Source: MTP4 sp052056915 (GTDB taxonomy: Archaea; Halobacteriota; Methanosarcinia; Methanosarcinales; Methanosarcinaceae). From it: DNA of 64,000 nt. A program made the translations under genes and the position numbers. Shown here in pieces: positions 26,818 to 35,972 of the stretch (its first letter is position 1; each line of letters starts with the position of its first letter). The notes under the pieces were generated by a model. That model was not told the DNA's origin. It searched no databases and saw only the letters and a list, made by a program, of their open reading frames with translations. The stretch covers positions 1,364,001 to 1,428,000 of the forward strand of contig NZ_CP195119.1 in assembly GCF_052056915.1 (NCBI RefSeq), in the 5' to 3' direction.

Positions 26818-29800
26818 ATGAGCTCAGTTAAAAAAGTGCGGTCGGTTATTAATTCATTAGTTATCTTGAGTGCTTGTTTGCTCTTCATTTCAGCGGGAGC
26901 TTTCTTCCCTACTGCTGAAGCTATTACATTTAAAGGACTGGTTGCAAGTGCCGGAGGACCTGAAAATACTTCTCCTCTCGAGGAGATAATTGCCCAGAAC
27001 CCTTCTTCTGTGGAAGGTTTACTTGACAAAGGTAATGCACTTTATTCTTTTGGGGAATATGAGCTTTCGATAGAGTGCTATGATAAAGCTCTTGAACTCG
27101 ACCCTGATTCCTCGGTTGCCTTGTATGGCAAAGCCTGTGCCCTTGACGAACTCGGCATGTATGAAAACGCAATCGAAAGTTATAACAGGGCTTTTGAAAC
27201 CTCTCCTGACTCCTTTGAAAGCTGGTATGAAAGGGGTGACGAGTTTTACAGGATTAAAAGCTATGCTGAGGCCGCCGATTGTTATGAGAACGCTCTGGCT
27301 TTTGACTCTTACCGTGCCAGAATCCTTTATCGTGAAGGCCTCGCATTTGAGAAACTGGGTCTGGACCAGCATGCCTTTGTTTCTTATGATAACTCGATTG
27401 AGTACAATGAAAACTGTTCCAGGGCTCTTTACATGCAGGGGATGGCCTATGCAGGTTTTGAAAGGTATGACAAGGCAACAGGATGTTTTAATGAAGCCCT
27501 GAATATTACCCCTGACAATTCCGAACTCTGGTATCAGAAGGGGGTAGTTTTTGACAGTCTCGAGAATTATGAGGCTGCTGTGGAATGTTATGATGTGGCT
27601 CTTTCTCTCGATCCTGTCTCGGTTGAAGCCTGGTACAACAGGGGAATGAATTTTGACAGGATGGGTATGGAACTTGAAAACCTGAGTAAGGACTTTGAAA
27701 ACCAGGGAGAGCCCCAGGAATCTTCAAAGTATAACCAGGAGGCAAGAGCACGTTACCAGGAAGCTTTAACCTGTTACGACTCTGTCCTTGTTTCGGACCC
27801 CGATAATCTCGATGCTCTTCAGAGAAAAGGTGCGGATCTGGAAAAGCTTGAAAGATACTCCGAAGCTATCCAGTGCTACGATAAAATCCTTACATACGAC
27901 CCTGAAAACTCCGATGCCTGGTATGGCAAGGGTGCCGCACTTTATGCAATGGGACAGTACGACGCCGCAATAAAATGTTATGAAATGGCCCTCAACCCGA
28001 ATACGGGAGTTGAGGTTGAAGAAGCCGGAGACGTGCTTATTCAGAAACTGAGAGCTTATGACTCTTCCCTGGCATGTTACCCGGCTGCCCCGGACTTCGA
28101 TTCGGAAGCTGTCAGGATCCTGTACGATAAGGGTCTGGCTTTCGATAAACTTGAAAATTACGAAGCTGCGATAGATTGCTACACCCAGGCCCTTGAAGAG
28201 GAGCCCGCCCAGCCTGTGGTCTGGTACCGGAAAGCCCGGAACCTTGACCGTCTTGACAGGTATGGAGAGGCTGTGGAATGTTACAGCAAAGCCCTGAAAC
28301 TGGACCCTGAATGTCCTAAGGCCTGGTACGAGAAAGGGTTCGATTACTCAAGGCTCGGGAAGCATAAGGATGCCGTGAAATCCTATGATAAGGCTCTTGC
28401 TCAGGATGAAAATTATACCCTTGCCTGGTACAGCAAAGCCTCTGCCCTGACTCAACTGGGGGAACACGAAGAGTCACTCGAATGTTATGACAGAGTTCTT
28501 GCTTTTGTCCCGGACAGTGTTGAGATCTGGTATAACAAGGGTCTTGCCTTTGACCAGCTTGGCAGGTACGGGGAAGCCGTAGAATGCTATAATGAAGCTC
28601 TCAGGATCAACCCCGCATATGCCCCTGCCCGTTTCAAGCTGAATGAGAACCTTGAGTTGCTCTCGAATACCGGAACCTTCGAAGCTCCTGCAGGGAATAC
28701 CACGGGTGCCAGCACCCTTGACGGGCTGCTTGCAAGCGGATTCTGGTCCTATCTCCTGGGTTACCAGAACCTGAATTCAGAAGAGTATTCCCAGGACTTT
28801 GACCCAGGAAGTGTTGAGTTCCTGGATTCGGGGTTCGGCTATGATGCATCCTGGTACGGGAAAGCTTCAGCCGGCAGGAAACTGGAAATGTACGAGGATG
28901 CACTTGCCTGTTATGACATGGCTTTGATGATCAACCCCGAACATGTTGATGCCTGGTACGAGCAAGCCCTGGTCCTAGGAAAGCTAGGAAGGTATGAGAA
29001 TGCTTTTGAAGCCTATGAAAAAGCCGCCACTCTGGACCCGCAGGCCGGGAAAGCCTGGTACGGCATGGCTTCGGCTGTAAACAAGCTTGGGAGGTACGAT
29101 GAGGCACTAACGTACTACGACAGGGTGCTCGTGCTCGAACCTGCTAATTCCAGAGCCCTGGCCGAGAAAGCTTCGATCCTTGTCGGACTCGAGAGGTACG
29201 AGGAAGCCGTCCCTTGCTACAACAAACTCCTGGAGCTTGAGCCTGATAACCTTGAGGGCATTAGCGGCAGGGCTTCGGTTCTGGTAAAGCTCGGCAGACA
29301 TGAGGAAGCAGTATCCGATTATGACCGCATCCTGAAGCTTGAGCCTGTAAATATTCAGGCAGAAATTGGGAAAGCTTCGGTTCTTGAAGAAATTGGAAGG
29401 TACGAAGAGGCGGTTGCAAGTTATGACCGGATCCTTGAACTCCAGCCAGGCAGTACGGACGTGCTATTCAGGAAAGCTACAGCCCTGGAAATGCTCGGAA
29501 ACTTCGAGGCAGCAATTGGCTGTTATGACAGAGTCCTTGAGCTGAACTCAGTGAGCATCGAGGCGTACAACAGAAAAGGTTTTGCCCTTCATAGGATGGA
29601 AAGGTACCAGGAAGCTATCGCCTGCTATAATAAAGCCCTGGAGTACGCTCCCAATAACGCCGCAGCCTGGTATTTCAAAGGGCTTGCCCAGTATTCGGCA
29701 AGCAGCCATACCGCAGCCCTAGCAAGTTTCGATAAAACGGTCCAGTTAAAGCCTAACTGCATCACGGCCTGGTACAACAAGGGGTACATCTACAACGTGC

Positions 29801-30135
29801 TGGGAGACGTTGAAGAAGCCATCATTAACTATGACAGGGCTCTTACAATCGACCCCAACTCGCCTTCAGCCCTTTATAACAAGCGTTTTGCCCTCTATCG
29901 CATAAAGAGATACACCGAAGCTTCGGATTGCAAGACCAAGCTCGATGCCCTTGACCCGGGCTTTGTGGGAGCCCTGCAGGACAGGGGAACGAAGTACTTC
30001 TTCCCCGACACCTACAGTGAGACTCTGGACTACACCCTGCCCACCAGGTGGTATGAAGATTCGGGAAACGTCTCGGAAAGTGTGAATGGAAATGAGTCTG
30101 CAGGTTCCCAGTCTCCAGACTCATTCCCCACTTGA
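26818..30135 (+). CDS. Large secreted TPR protein, first of a tandem pair
   Basis: A 1105-residue protein. An N-terminal signal peptide or anchor (INSLVILSACLLFISAGAFF) is followed by about 25 TPR units of 34 residues (GNALYSFGEYELSIECYDKALELDPDSSVALYGKACALDELGMYE). One interruption comes near residues 600-670, a non-repeat stretch (NTGTFEAPAGNTTGASTLDGLLASGFWSYLLG) that the paralogue shares. It ends in a short Ser/Gly/Asn-rich tail. Such exported TPR solenoids are likely scaffolds at the cell surface. The start context GGGGTATTTAATGAGC is the same as in the second copy. No enzymatic motif is seen. Confidence 0.9.
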   Translation: MSSVKKVRSVINSLVILSACLLFISAGAFFPTAEAITFKGLVASAGGPENTSPLEEIIAQNPSSVEGLLDKGNALYSFGEYELSIECYDKALELDPDSSVALYGKACALDELGMYENAIESYNRAFETSPDSFESWYERGDEFYRIKSYAEAADCYENALAFDSYRARILYREGLAFEKLGLDQHAFVSYDNSIEYNENCSRALYMQGMAYAGFERYDKATGCFNEALNITPDNSELWYQKGVVFDSLENYEAAVECYDVALSLDPVSVEAWYNRGMNFDRMGMELENLSKDFENQGEPQESSKYNQEARARYQEALTCYDSVLVSDPDNLDALQRKGADLEKLERYSEAIQCYDKILTYDPENSDAWYGKGAALYAMGQYDAAIKCYEMALNPNTGVEVEEAGDVLIQKLRAYDSSLACYPAAPDFDSEAVRILYDKGLAFDKLENYEAAIDCYTQALEEEPAQPVVWYRKARNLDRLDRYGEAVECYSKALKLDPECPKAWYEKGFDYSRLGKHKDAVKSYDKALAQDENYTLAWYSKASALTQLGEHEESLECYDRVLAFVPDSVEIWYNKGLAFDQLGRYGEAVECYNEALRINPAYAPARFKLNENLELLSNTGTFEAPAGNTTGASTLDGLLASGFWSYLLGYQNLNSEEYSQDFDPGSVEFLDSGFGYDASWYGKASAGRKLEMYEDALACYDMALMINPEHVDAWYEQALVLGKLGRYENAFEAYEKAATLDPQAGKAWYGMASAVNKLGRYDEALTYYDRVLVLEPANSRALAEKASILVGLERYEEAVPCYNKLLELEPDNLEGISGRASVLVKLGRHEEAVSDYDRILKLEPVNIQAEIGKASVLEEIGRYEEAVASYDRILELQPGSTDVLFRKATALEMLGNFEAAIGCYDRVLELNSVSIEAYNRKGFALHRMERYQEAIACYNKALEYAPNNAAAWYFKGLAQYSASSHTAALASFDKTVQLKPNCITAWYNKGYIYNVLGDVEEAIINYDRALTIDPNSPSALYNKRFALYRIKRYTEASDCKTKLDALDPGFVGALQDRGTKYFFPDTYSETLDYTLPTRWYEDSGNVSESVNGNESAGSQSPDSFPT

Positions 30136-30143
30136 AGATTTCT

Positions 30144-30291
30144 GACTGAACCAATACACTGAACCAATACACTGAACCAATACACTGAACCAATACACTG
30201 AACCAATACAACTGAACCAATACACTGAACCAATACAACTGAACCAATACACTGAACCAATACACTGAACCAATACACTGAACCAATACAC
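30144..30291 (+). repeat. Eleven 13-bp tandem repeats after the first TPR gene
   Basis: TGAACCAATACAC repeats eleven times without spacers; two units are lengthened to 14 bp. It begins a few bases after the TPR stop codon. On the minus strand it reads as repetitive CIGSVYWFSVLVQ frames, which are not genes. A variable-number tandem repeat. Confidence 0.95.
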
Positions 30292-30931
30292 TGGTGCGGC
30301 ATCAAAAGAGCTCAGAAACACCGGTTGATTGGCTATTCAGGCCTCCTCTCTTAAAGCTTTTGAGAGGAGAACTTTCTCGCCGACTTTTGATAGACTTTCT
30401 GCTTCTTTTTTCCTTCCGGCTTATTTTTTGGCCCTGATTATTCCATTTCTGCATCTTTTTCTGTTTCAGACTTTTTGTGTGTCCGATTTTTTACTACATC
30501 CAACTTCTTTCTGTTTCGGACTTTTTGGTTTGTTTGATTTTTTTGTGTATTCGGTTTGAATTATACGTTTTCCTTACTAAAGGGCCAGGAGAAAAATGCC
30601 CTTTTGCACATAAACTGTATTATCTATTTGAGGATCGAGCAATAAGAATTTATGTAGTCACGATTTATCTCTTGATATCTCAATTTACATGGTTCAGTAC
30701 ATTACATTTGATGAACTTGATTAATCTGATACTTACATCCTGTAGAAAACTATTCAGGATACTGCATTATGATGCCGTTCCCGAATGCATTATGATGTAG
30801 ATACTGATTGCATTATGATCCAGATCCCAAATGAGTTGCGATCCCAATGCTGAATCACATTAAGGGAATGTGTTCCGGTATATGCTGGAAGATTTTCACA
30901 AGGAACTCATTAGAAAAAATAGGGGTATTTA
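30292..30931. other. 640-bp intergenic region between the TPR paralogues
   Basis: No gene is supported. The sequence is T-rich at 30370-30570. A pattern close to TGCATTATGATGNNGATNC occurs three times near 30763-30825. The last ~40 bp resemble the region before the first TPR gene (GGAACTCATTAGAAAAAATAGGGG), consistent with duplication of gene plus leader. Confidence 0.5.
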
Positions 30932-33900
30932 ATGAGCCCAATTAAAAAAGTTAATTCGATTGTTAATTTCTTTGTTCTCCTGGTTTTCACTTTATTCATC
31001 GTCTCTTCTGCAGGTCCTTTACCTGTTGAAGGAGCTGTTTCAACCCAGGGATTGGTTGCAGAAGAAGCCCTTGGGGCCGGGGATTTCCCCTCCCTTCAAG
31101 AAGTACTTGCGCAGAACCCGACTTCCGTTGAAGGCCTGATTGCTAAAGGCAATGCTCTGTATTCTCTAGGAGAATACGAAATTTCCGTTGACTTCTATAA
31201 GAAAGCACTTTCTTTAGACCCTGATTCTTCGGCAGCGTGGTATGCCATGGGGCTTGCCCTGGAGGAGTCCGGGTTGTATGAGGATTCGCTTGATTGTTAC
31301 GATAGAGCCCTTGAAACCTCCCCTGATTCTTCTCAGAACTGGTATAAGATGGGGAAGGAGCTTTTCGGCGGAATGAATTATCAGGAGTCCATAAATTGTT
31401 ACGAGAAAGGTCTCGCTGAAGACTCCTTTCTTGCCGGAGTTTGGTTCCGAAAAGGCCTGGCATTTGAAAAGCTAGGAGATGACGAGCAAGCTCTGTTCTC
31501 TTATGAAAAGTCTCTTGAGTACGGTTCCAGCTCTTCCAGAGCCCTGTATATGCAGGGACTGGCTTACGCCGGACTCGACAGACATGAAAAAGCAATGAAC
31601 TGTTTCGACAGGGCCCTGAAGATTACCCCGGATGACCCCGAACTCTGGTACCAGAAGGGAATGCTTTTTGACAAACTTGGAAACTACGAGGCTGCTGTGG
31701 GGTGCTATGAGCAGAGCCTTTCCCTCAATCCCGACTCGAATGACGCCTGGTACCGTAAAGGTCTGGGGCTTGAAAAACTGGGCAGGGAACTTGACAGCGC
31801 GGAGAAGCATCAGGAAGCTTTGACCTATTATCAGGAAGCTTTAACGTGCTATGACTCTGTCCTTCGCTCTGAGCCTGATTCCATCGCTGCCCTGCAGGGA
31901 AAAGGATTCTGCCTCGAACAGCTTGGCAGGCCTTCCGAAGCGATTCAGTGCTATGACGAAATCCTTACTTACGAACCTCACAACTACGAAGCCTGGCACA
32001 ACAAAGGTTCCCTGCTTGACGCTATGGGGCAGTATGATGAAGCTGTAGCTTGCTATTCCATGGCTCAAATGGCCCTTGACCCGGATTCCGGGGTCCAGAC
32101 GGAAGAAGTCGAGACCGCTCTGCTTGAAAAAATGAACGCTTACGATGCTTCGCTTGCAAGTTATCCCGACGCCCCGAAGTTCAGGTCCGAACCTGTTAAG
32201 ATCCTGTACGACAAGGGCCTGGCTCTGGATAAACTTGGAAACTACGAGAGTGCCGTGGAATGTTACGAGCAGGTCCTGGAAAAGGAGCCCGGACACGCTG
32301 TGGTCTGGTACAGGAAAGCCCTGGATCTTGACAGGCTTGGCAGGTACGAAGAGGCAGTCGTAGCTTACGAAAAAGCCTTAAAGCTGGATCCCGGCTATGC
32401 CAAGGTATGGTATCGGAAGGGCTTCGATTCCGCAAGGCTTGGAGAACATAGGCAAGCCCTGAAAAGCTACGACAAAGCCCTGGAACTGGACGAAAACTAT
32501 TACCTTGCCTGGTATGGCAAAGCGTCTTCCCTTGTCCGGCTTGAGGAATACGATGCTTCTATCGAGTGTTATAACCGTCTCCTGGCCTTTGCCCCGGAAA
32601 GTACTGAAATCCGGTATAACAAAGGCCTGGCCCTGGACCAGCTTGGCAAACACGAGGAAGCTGAAGACTGTTACAACCAGACTCTCCAGCGCAACCCGGA
32701 ATATGCCCCTGCCCGTTTCAAGCTTAAAGAGGGTGCGGAGCTTTCAGGACCCGAAGCTTCCCGTTCCCTGAAGGAAGAGAGCAGGGATGTCAACCTTGAA
32801 GGAGCCCTTGCCGGAGGGTTCTGGGCTTATCTCCTGAGCTCTGAAAAACCGGATTCGAGAGAGTACGGAACAGAGTCTGATCCCAAAAACGTCGAGCTTC
32901 TGGACCCTCTCTTCAGTTTCGACTCTGTCTGGTACGGCAAAGCTTCCGTCTGCAAGGAACTGGGGCAGTATGAAGATGCCCTGAGTTCTTATGAGCTAGT
33001 TCTTATGATCAACCCGGAGCGCACCGAGGCCTGGTATGAAGAGGGTTCGGTCCTTGACCTGCTTGGCAGGAACGAGGAAGCCATGGAATGTTATAAGAAA
33101 GCCGTGGACCTGGACCCTCAATCCGGCGTTGCCTGGTACGGGATGGCATCGACTGTTAACAGCCTGGGAAGGTCCGAGGAGGCAATAACTTACTTTGACC
33201 GGGTGCTTGAAATTGATCCCCACAATGCCATGGCCCTCCAGGAGAAAGGTCTGGTCCTTGCCAGCATTGGAAAGTATGAGGAAGCGGTTTCCTGTTACGA
33301 TACGCTCCTTGAGTCCGAGCCGGATAATGTTGAGGCTCTGGAAGGCCGGGCTTCAGTACTCGTGAGGCTGGAAAGGTCTGATGAAGCCCTGGTTGATTAC
33401 GATAAAATCCTGGAGCTCGACCCTGCTAATTCCGGAGCCCTGGCTGAGAAGGCGTCGGCACTTGAAGGGCTTGGCAGGTACGAGGAAGCCGTTGAGTGCT
33501 ATGGGAAGATCCTTGATACCTCTCCGGGTAACAGGGAGATAATGTATAGGCAGGCTAAGGCTCTGGAAGAACTCGAAGACTTCGAGGCTGCGATTGGCTC
33601 TTATGACCGGATTCTCGAACTTGACCCGGCAAATGCCGATGCTCACAACAGCAAAGGCTTTGCCTTCTACAAGCTCGAGAGGTATCAGGAAGCCATCGAT
33701 TGTTATGACAAAACCCTGGAGTATGATCCAAACAATGCTGCTGCCTGGTATTACAAAGGATGCGCTTACTATGCAAGAAGCAGCCATACCGCTGCCCTGA
33801 GATCCTTCGATAAAGCAGCTCAGTTAAAGCCCGACTGCATCACGGCCTGGTACAATAAAGGTTACATTTACAACGTGCAGGGAGACGTCGAAGAAGCCAT

Positions 33901-34528
33901 TGAGTCCTACGACAGGGCCCTTGCAATCAACCCGAACTCAGCTCCAGCTCTTTACAACAAGCGCTTTGCCCTTTACCGCATAAAAAAATATGATGAAGCT
34001 TCAGCATCTAAGAGCAAGCTGGATAGCCTTGACCCTGGCTTTGTGGGAGCCCTTGAAGACAGGGGAACAAAGCTCTTCCTTCCTGATACGTACAGAGGAG
34101 ACCTTGACTTTGCCCTGCCAAACAGATGGTACGGAGGCTCAGAGAACTTCTCGGAATATGCGGCCGAAAACATGACCATGAATCCCCTGCCTGCAGACTA
34201 TGTCCCCGAACCGGATGAATACGATAATTTCTACATCCCCGAAGCCGGTGAAGGGATTGACGAAGAACAGGACGAAGGGACTGATGAAAATGGCAGTTTC
34301 TACATCCCCGAAGCCGGTGAAGGGATTGACGAAGACCAGGATGAAGGGACTGATGAAAATGGCAGTTTCTACATCCCAGAAGCTGGTGAAGTAATTGACG
34401 AAGAACAGGATGAAGTAATTGACGAAGAACAGGATGAAGTAATTAACGAAGAACAGGATAATGAGTCGGATAAAGATTCCGATGAATCTAACCGGACCGG
34501 TTACTACATCCCCGAAGCCGGTGAATAA
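30932..34528 (+). CDS. Large secreted TPR protein, second of a tandem pair, with repeated acidic tail
   Basis: A 1198-residue paralogue of the preceding gene with the same layout: signal sequence (IVNFFVLLVFTLFIVSSAG), TPR units (FYKKALSLDPDSSAAWYAMGLALEESGLYEDSL), the shared non-repeat insertion (LEGALAGGFWAYLL), more TPRs and the shared closing LPNRWYGGSEN. It adds a C-terminal ~110-residue tail in which FYIPEAGEGIDE, EQDEGTDENGS and DEEQDEVI repeat; FYIPEAGE occurs four times, once as the very last residues. The tail is acidic and could serve as a surface-layer spacer or binding motif (inference). Both genes probably arose by tandem duplication. Confidence 0.9.
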   Translation: MSPIKKVNSIVNFFVLLVFTLFIVSSAGPLPVEGAVSTQGLVAEEALGAGDFPSLQEVLAQNPTSVEGLIAKGNALYSLGEYEISVDFYKKALSLDPDSSAAWYAMGLALEESGLYEDSLDCYDRALETSPDSSQNWYKMGKELFGGMNYQESINCYEKGLAEDSFLAGVWFRKGLAFEKLGDDEQALFSYEKSLEYGSSSSRALYMQGLAYAGLDRHEKAMNCFDRALKITPDDPELWYQKGMLFDKLGNYEAAVGCYEQSLSLNPDSNDAWYRKGLGLEKLGRELDSAEKHQEALTYYQEALTCYDSVLRSEPDSIAALQGKGFCLEQLGRPSEAIQCYDEILTYEPHNYEAWHNKGSLLDAMGQYDEAVACYSMAQMALDPDSGVQTEEVETALLEKMNAYDASLASYPDAPKFRSEPVKILYDKGLALDKLGNYESAVECYEQVLEKEPGHAVVWYRKALDLDRLGRYEEAVVAYEKALKLDPGYAKVWYRKGFDSARLGEHRQALKSYDKALELDENYYLAWYGKASSLVRLEEYDASIECYNRLLAFAPESTEIRYNKGLALDQLGKHEEAEDCYNQTLQRNPEYAPARFKLKEGAELSGPEASRSLKEESRDVNLEGALAGGFWAYLLSSEKPDSREYGTESDPKNVELLDPLFSFDSVWYGKASVCKELGQYEDALSSYELVLMINPERTEAWYEEGSVLDLLGRNEEAMECYKKAVDLDPQSGVAWYGMASTVNSLGRSEEAITYFDRVLEIDPHNAMALQEKGLVLASIGKYEEAVSCYDTLLESEPDNVEALEGRASVLVRLERSDEALVDYDKILELDPANSGALAEKASALEGLGRYEEAVECYGKILDTSPGNREIMYRQAKALEELEDFEAAIGSYDRILELDPANADAHNSKGFAFYKLERYQEAIDCYDKTLEYDPNNAAAWYYKGCAYYARSSHTAALRSFDKAAQLKPDCITAWYNKGYIYNVQGDVEEAIESYDRALAINPNSAPALYNKRFALYRIKKYDEASASKSKLDSLDPGFVGALEDRGTKLFLPDTYRGDLDFALPNRWYGGSENFSEYAAENMTMNPLPADYVPEPDEYDNFYIPEAGEGIDEEQDEGTDENGSFYIPEAGEGIDEDQDEGTDENGSFYIPEAGEVIDEEQDEVIDEEQDEVINEEQDNESDKDSDESNRTGYYIPEAGE

Positions 34529-34961
34529 ACCCAAAAGTAAGGGTATAGTCTCGAGGAACCAGGGCGAATAATTGGCAAAGGAAAAAAATGGTTTTGTCGG
34601 TGTCAGGCCTTTTCCGGTGTCAGGCCTTTTCCGAATGCAACTCCCTTTGTGTAATCTGTAATTTAGTGCATGCGGGAGGTAAATTCCCAGGTTCCTGGGC
34701 TTATTTTGTTTGGTTGACCCGGAGACCCTTGTCCGGGGTAGGGGAAATCCTTTGTGACACCATGGAGTTAAAGTTTTACATAAGTATGTCCGTACATGTG
34801 GATGTGATTTAAATAAACAATCACGCATGTATAATCATCGAAAAAATACCAAAACAAATAAGTACATAAATCAAAATAAAGTAGGATCTACTTAAATAAA
34901 TATAAGAGTGGGAGTAAAACCAAAACAAATAAAAATCAAGCAAATAAGGGTAAAATAAAAG
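34529..34961. other. 433-bp intergenic region
   Basis: No convincing gene. A 17-bp unit GGTGTCAGGCCTTTTCC occurs twice in tandem (34599-34632). After 34830 the sequence becomes very A-rich (AAACAAATAAAAATC type). Confidence 0.5.
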
Positions 34962-35135
34962 TTAATACAAACAAAATATAACAAAAAGTATAATAATAAA
35001 AAAAAGTGGGTTGCCCGAATGTTTCCTGGAAACTGCGGTTCTTCGTCGATTTCGGTATTCCTCCGAAACTGCCTCTAATTCCGTGAGTTGCCGAATATGG
35101 CTTGAAGCTGCTATTTCCTTGTTTACTTCTGACAC
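34962..35135 (-). CDS. Doubtful 57-residue reading frame downstream of the small membrane protein
   Basis: Starts at GTG 35135 (SEVNKEIAASSHIRQLTELEAV) and ends in a hydrophobic run (NPLFFIIILFVIFCLY). The hydrophobic end is encoded by a T-rich run that could equally be a transcript terminator. No clear ribosome site. Its first ~20 bp recur twice further upstream on the same strand (near 35199-35225 and 35265-35290), each beginning GGTGTCRRAA. May be a real small gene with two decayed copies or simply non-coding repeats. Confidence 0.25.
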   Translation of the reverse strand: MSEVNKEIAASSHIRQLTELEAVSEEYRNRRRTAVSRKHSGNPLFFIIILFVIFCLY

Positions 35136-35307
35136 CCGCTTGAAACCAATTTGCAGATTACAAGAGGGTGGTGCGAATGTTTACCAGAGAACCCTTGCGG
35201 GTTTCCTTGTTTGTTTCGACACCGGTGCTGAGCGACGAGAATGTTGTCTGGACTCCCTTGCGGGTTTCCTTGTTATGTTTCTGACACCCATGCCCTTATC
35301 TCGGGTT

Positions 35308-35487
35308 TCAGACATCAATGTCTGCCCCAAGGATTCTCGCTTCTACAGATCTTTTATCGGTGCTCGGCCTCCTAACGGCAGTCCCGAGCAAAACGATCCA
35401 GCCAACAGGGAACAGAACAAGCAACAGGCTGTAAAATGCAACAGCTGTTACTATCGATTTCCCTGCAAGCCCTTTCAGAGTATCCAT
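35308..35487 (-). CDS. 59-residue membrane protein, AGKSI/LFPxGW family
   Basis: Starts at ATG 35487 after a good ribosome site (GGGGTGGAG on the minus strand) and encodes MDTLKGLAGKSIVTAVAFYS, then LLLVLFPVGWIVLLGTAVRR and a charged tail ending ILGADIDV. It aligns with the protein at 24848-25045 across the whole hydrophobic part (G-x-AGKSI, Y-x-LLL-x-LFP-x-GW). At 59 residues it falls below common gene-calling limits. A longer plus-strand frame over the same DNA (35011-35541) is rejected. Role unknown. Confidence 0.7.
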   Translation of the reverse strand: MDTLKGLAGKSIVTAVAFYSLLLVLFPVGWIVLLGTAVRRPSTDKRSVEARILGADIDV

Positions 35488-35972
35488 TGGTACTCCACCC
35501 CTGGCGTGGTTGTTTTCTCTTTGCTTGCGTCGTTCCGATAGTGGGCAATGTTCCCAGTCTTACCCAATGTCTATGATATTGTGCATGTTACACAATACCA
35601 TACATTACTATGCACTTACTAACTTATATAGATTTTCCAAAAATAATATTGCAGTTTGTATATTTTTAATACGGAATAATTGTACCCACCTCATGCTCCC
35701 GTTTTTTATAATCCCTCCATTTTGAATAAATCGAGAAACCTCAGTAAATATAAGTATTAGGGCCCTCTAAGTTGTACTCATTTTAGAGTCACCTGGTCCA
35801 TTTATGAAGATGACAGCACAATTTATCAGTTAATTTTTCCAATATTATTCCTGTTACCCCATAATTCATTCAACTTTCGTTTTGTTTTCTTTTTGGGTTT
35901 CCCCTTCTACCAGAAAAAATTCTTTTTTCCTGAAAGCTTTAAACCCCATGTCGTCCTTACTCGTTAGTATCT
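35488..35972. other. 485-bp intergenic region before thiI
   Basis: AT-rich; no gene or clear structure. It must hold the promoters of thiI and, on the other strand, of the 59-residue membrane protein. Confidence 0.5.

Noticed and set aside
30030..30321. Minus-strand frames with repeated CIGSVYWFSVLVQ
   Set aside because: They are translations of the 13-bp tandem repeat in three frames; no start signal.
35011..35541. 176-codon plus-strand frame
   Set aside because: Composition is not protein-like (repeated LAGFLVxF from DNA repeats), there is no ribosome site, and a better-supported 59-residue gene lies on the other strand.
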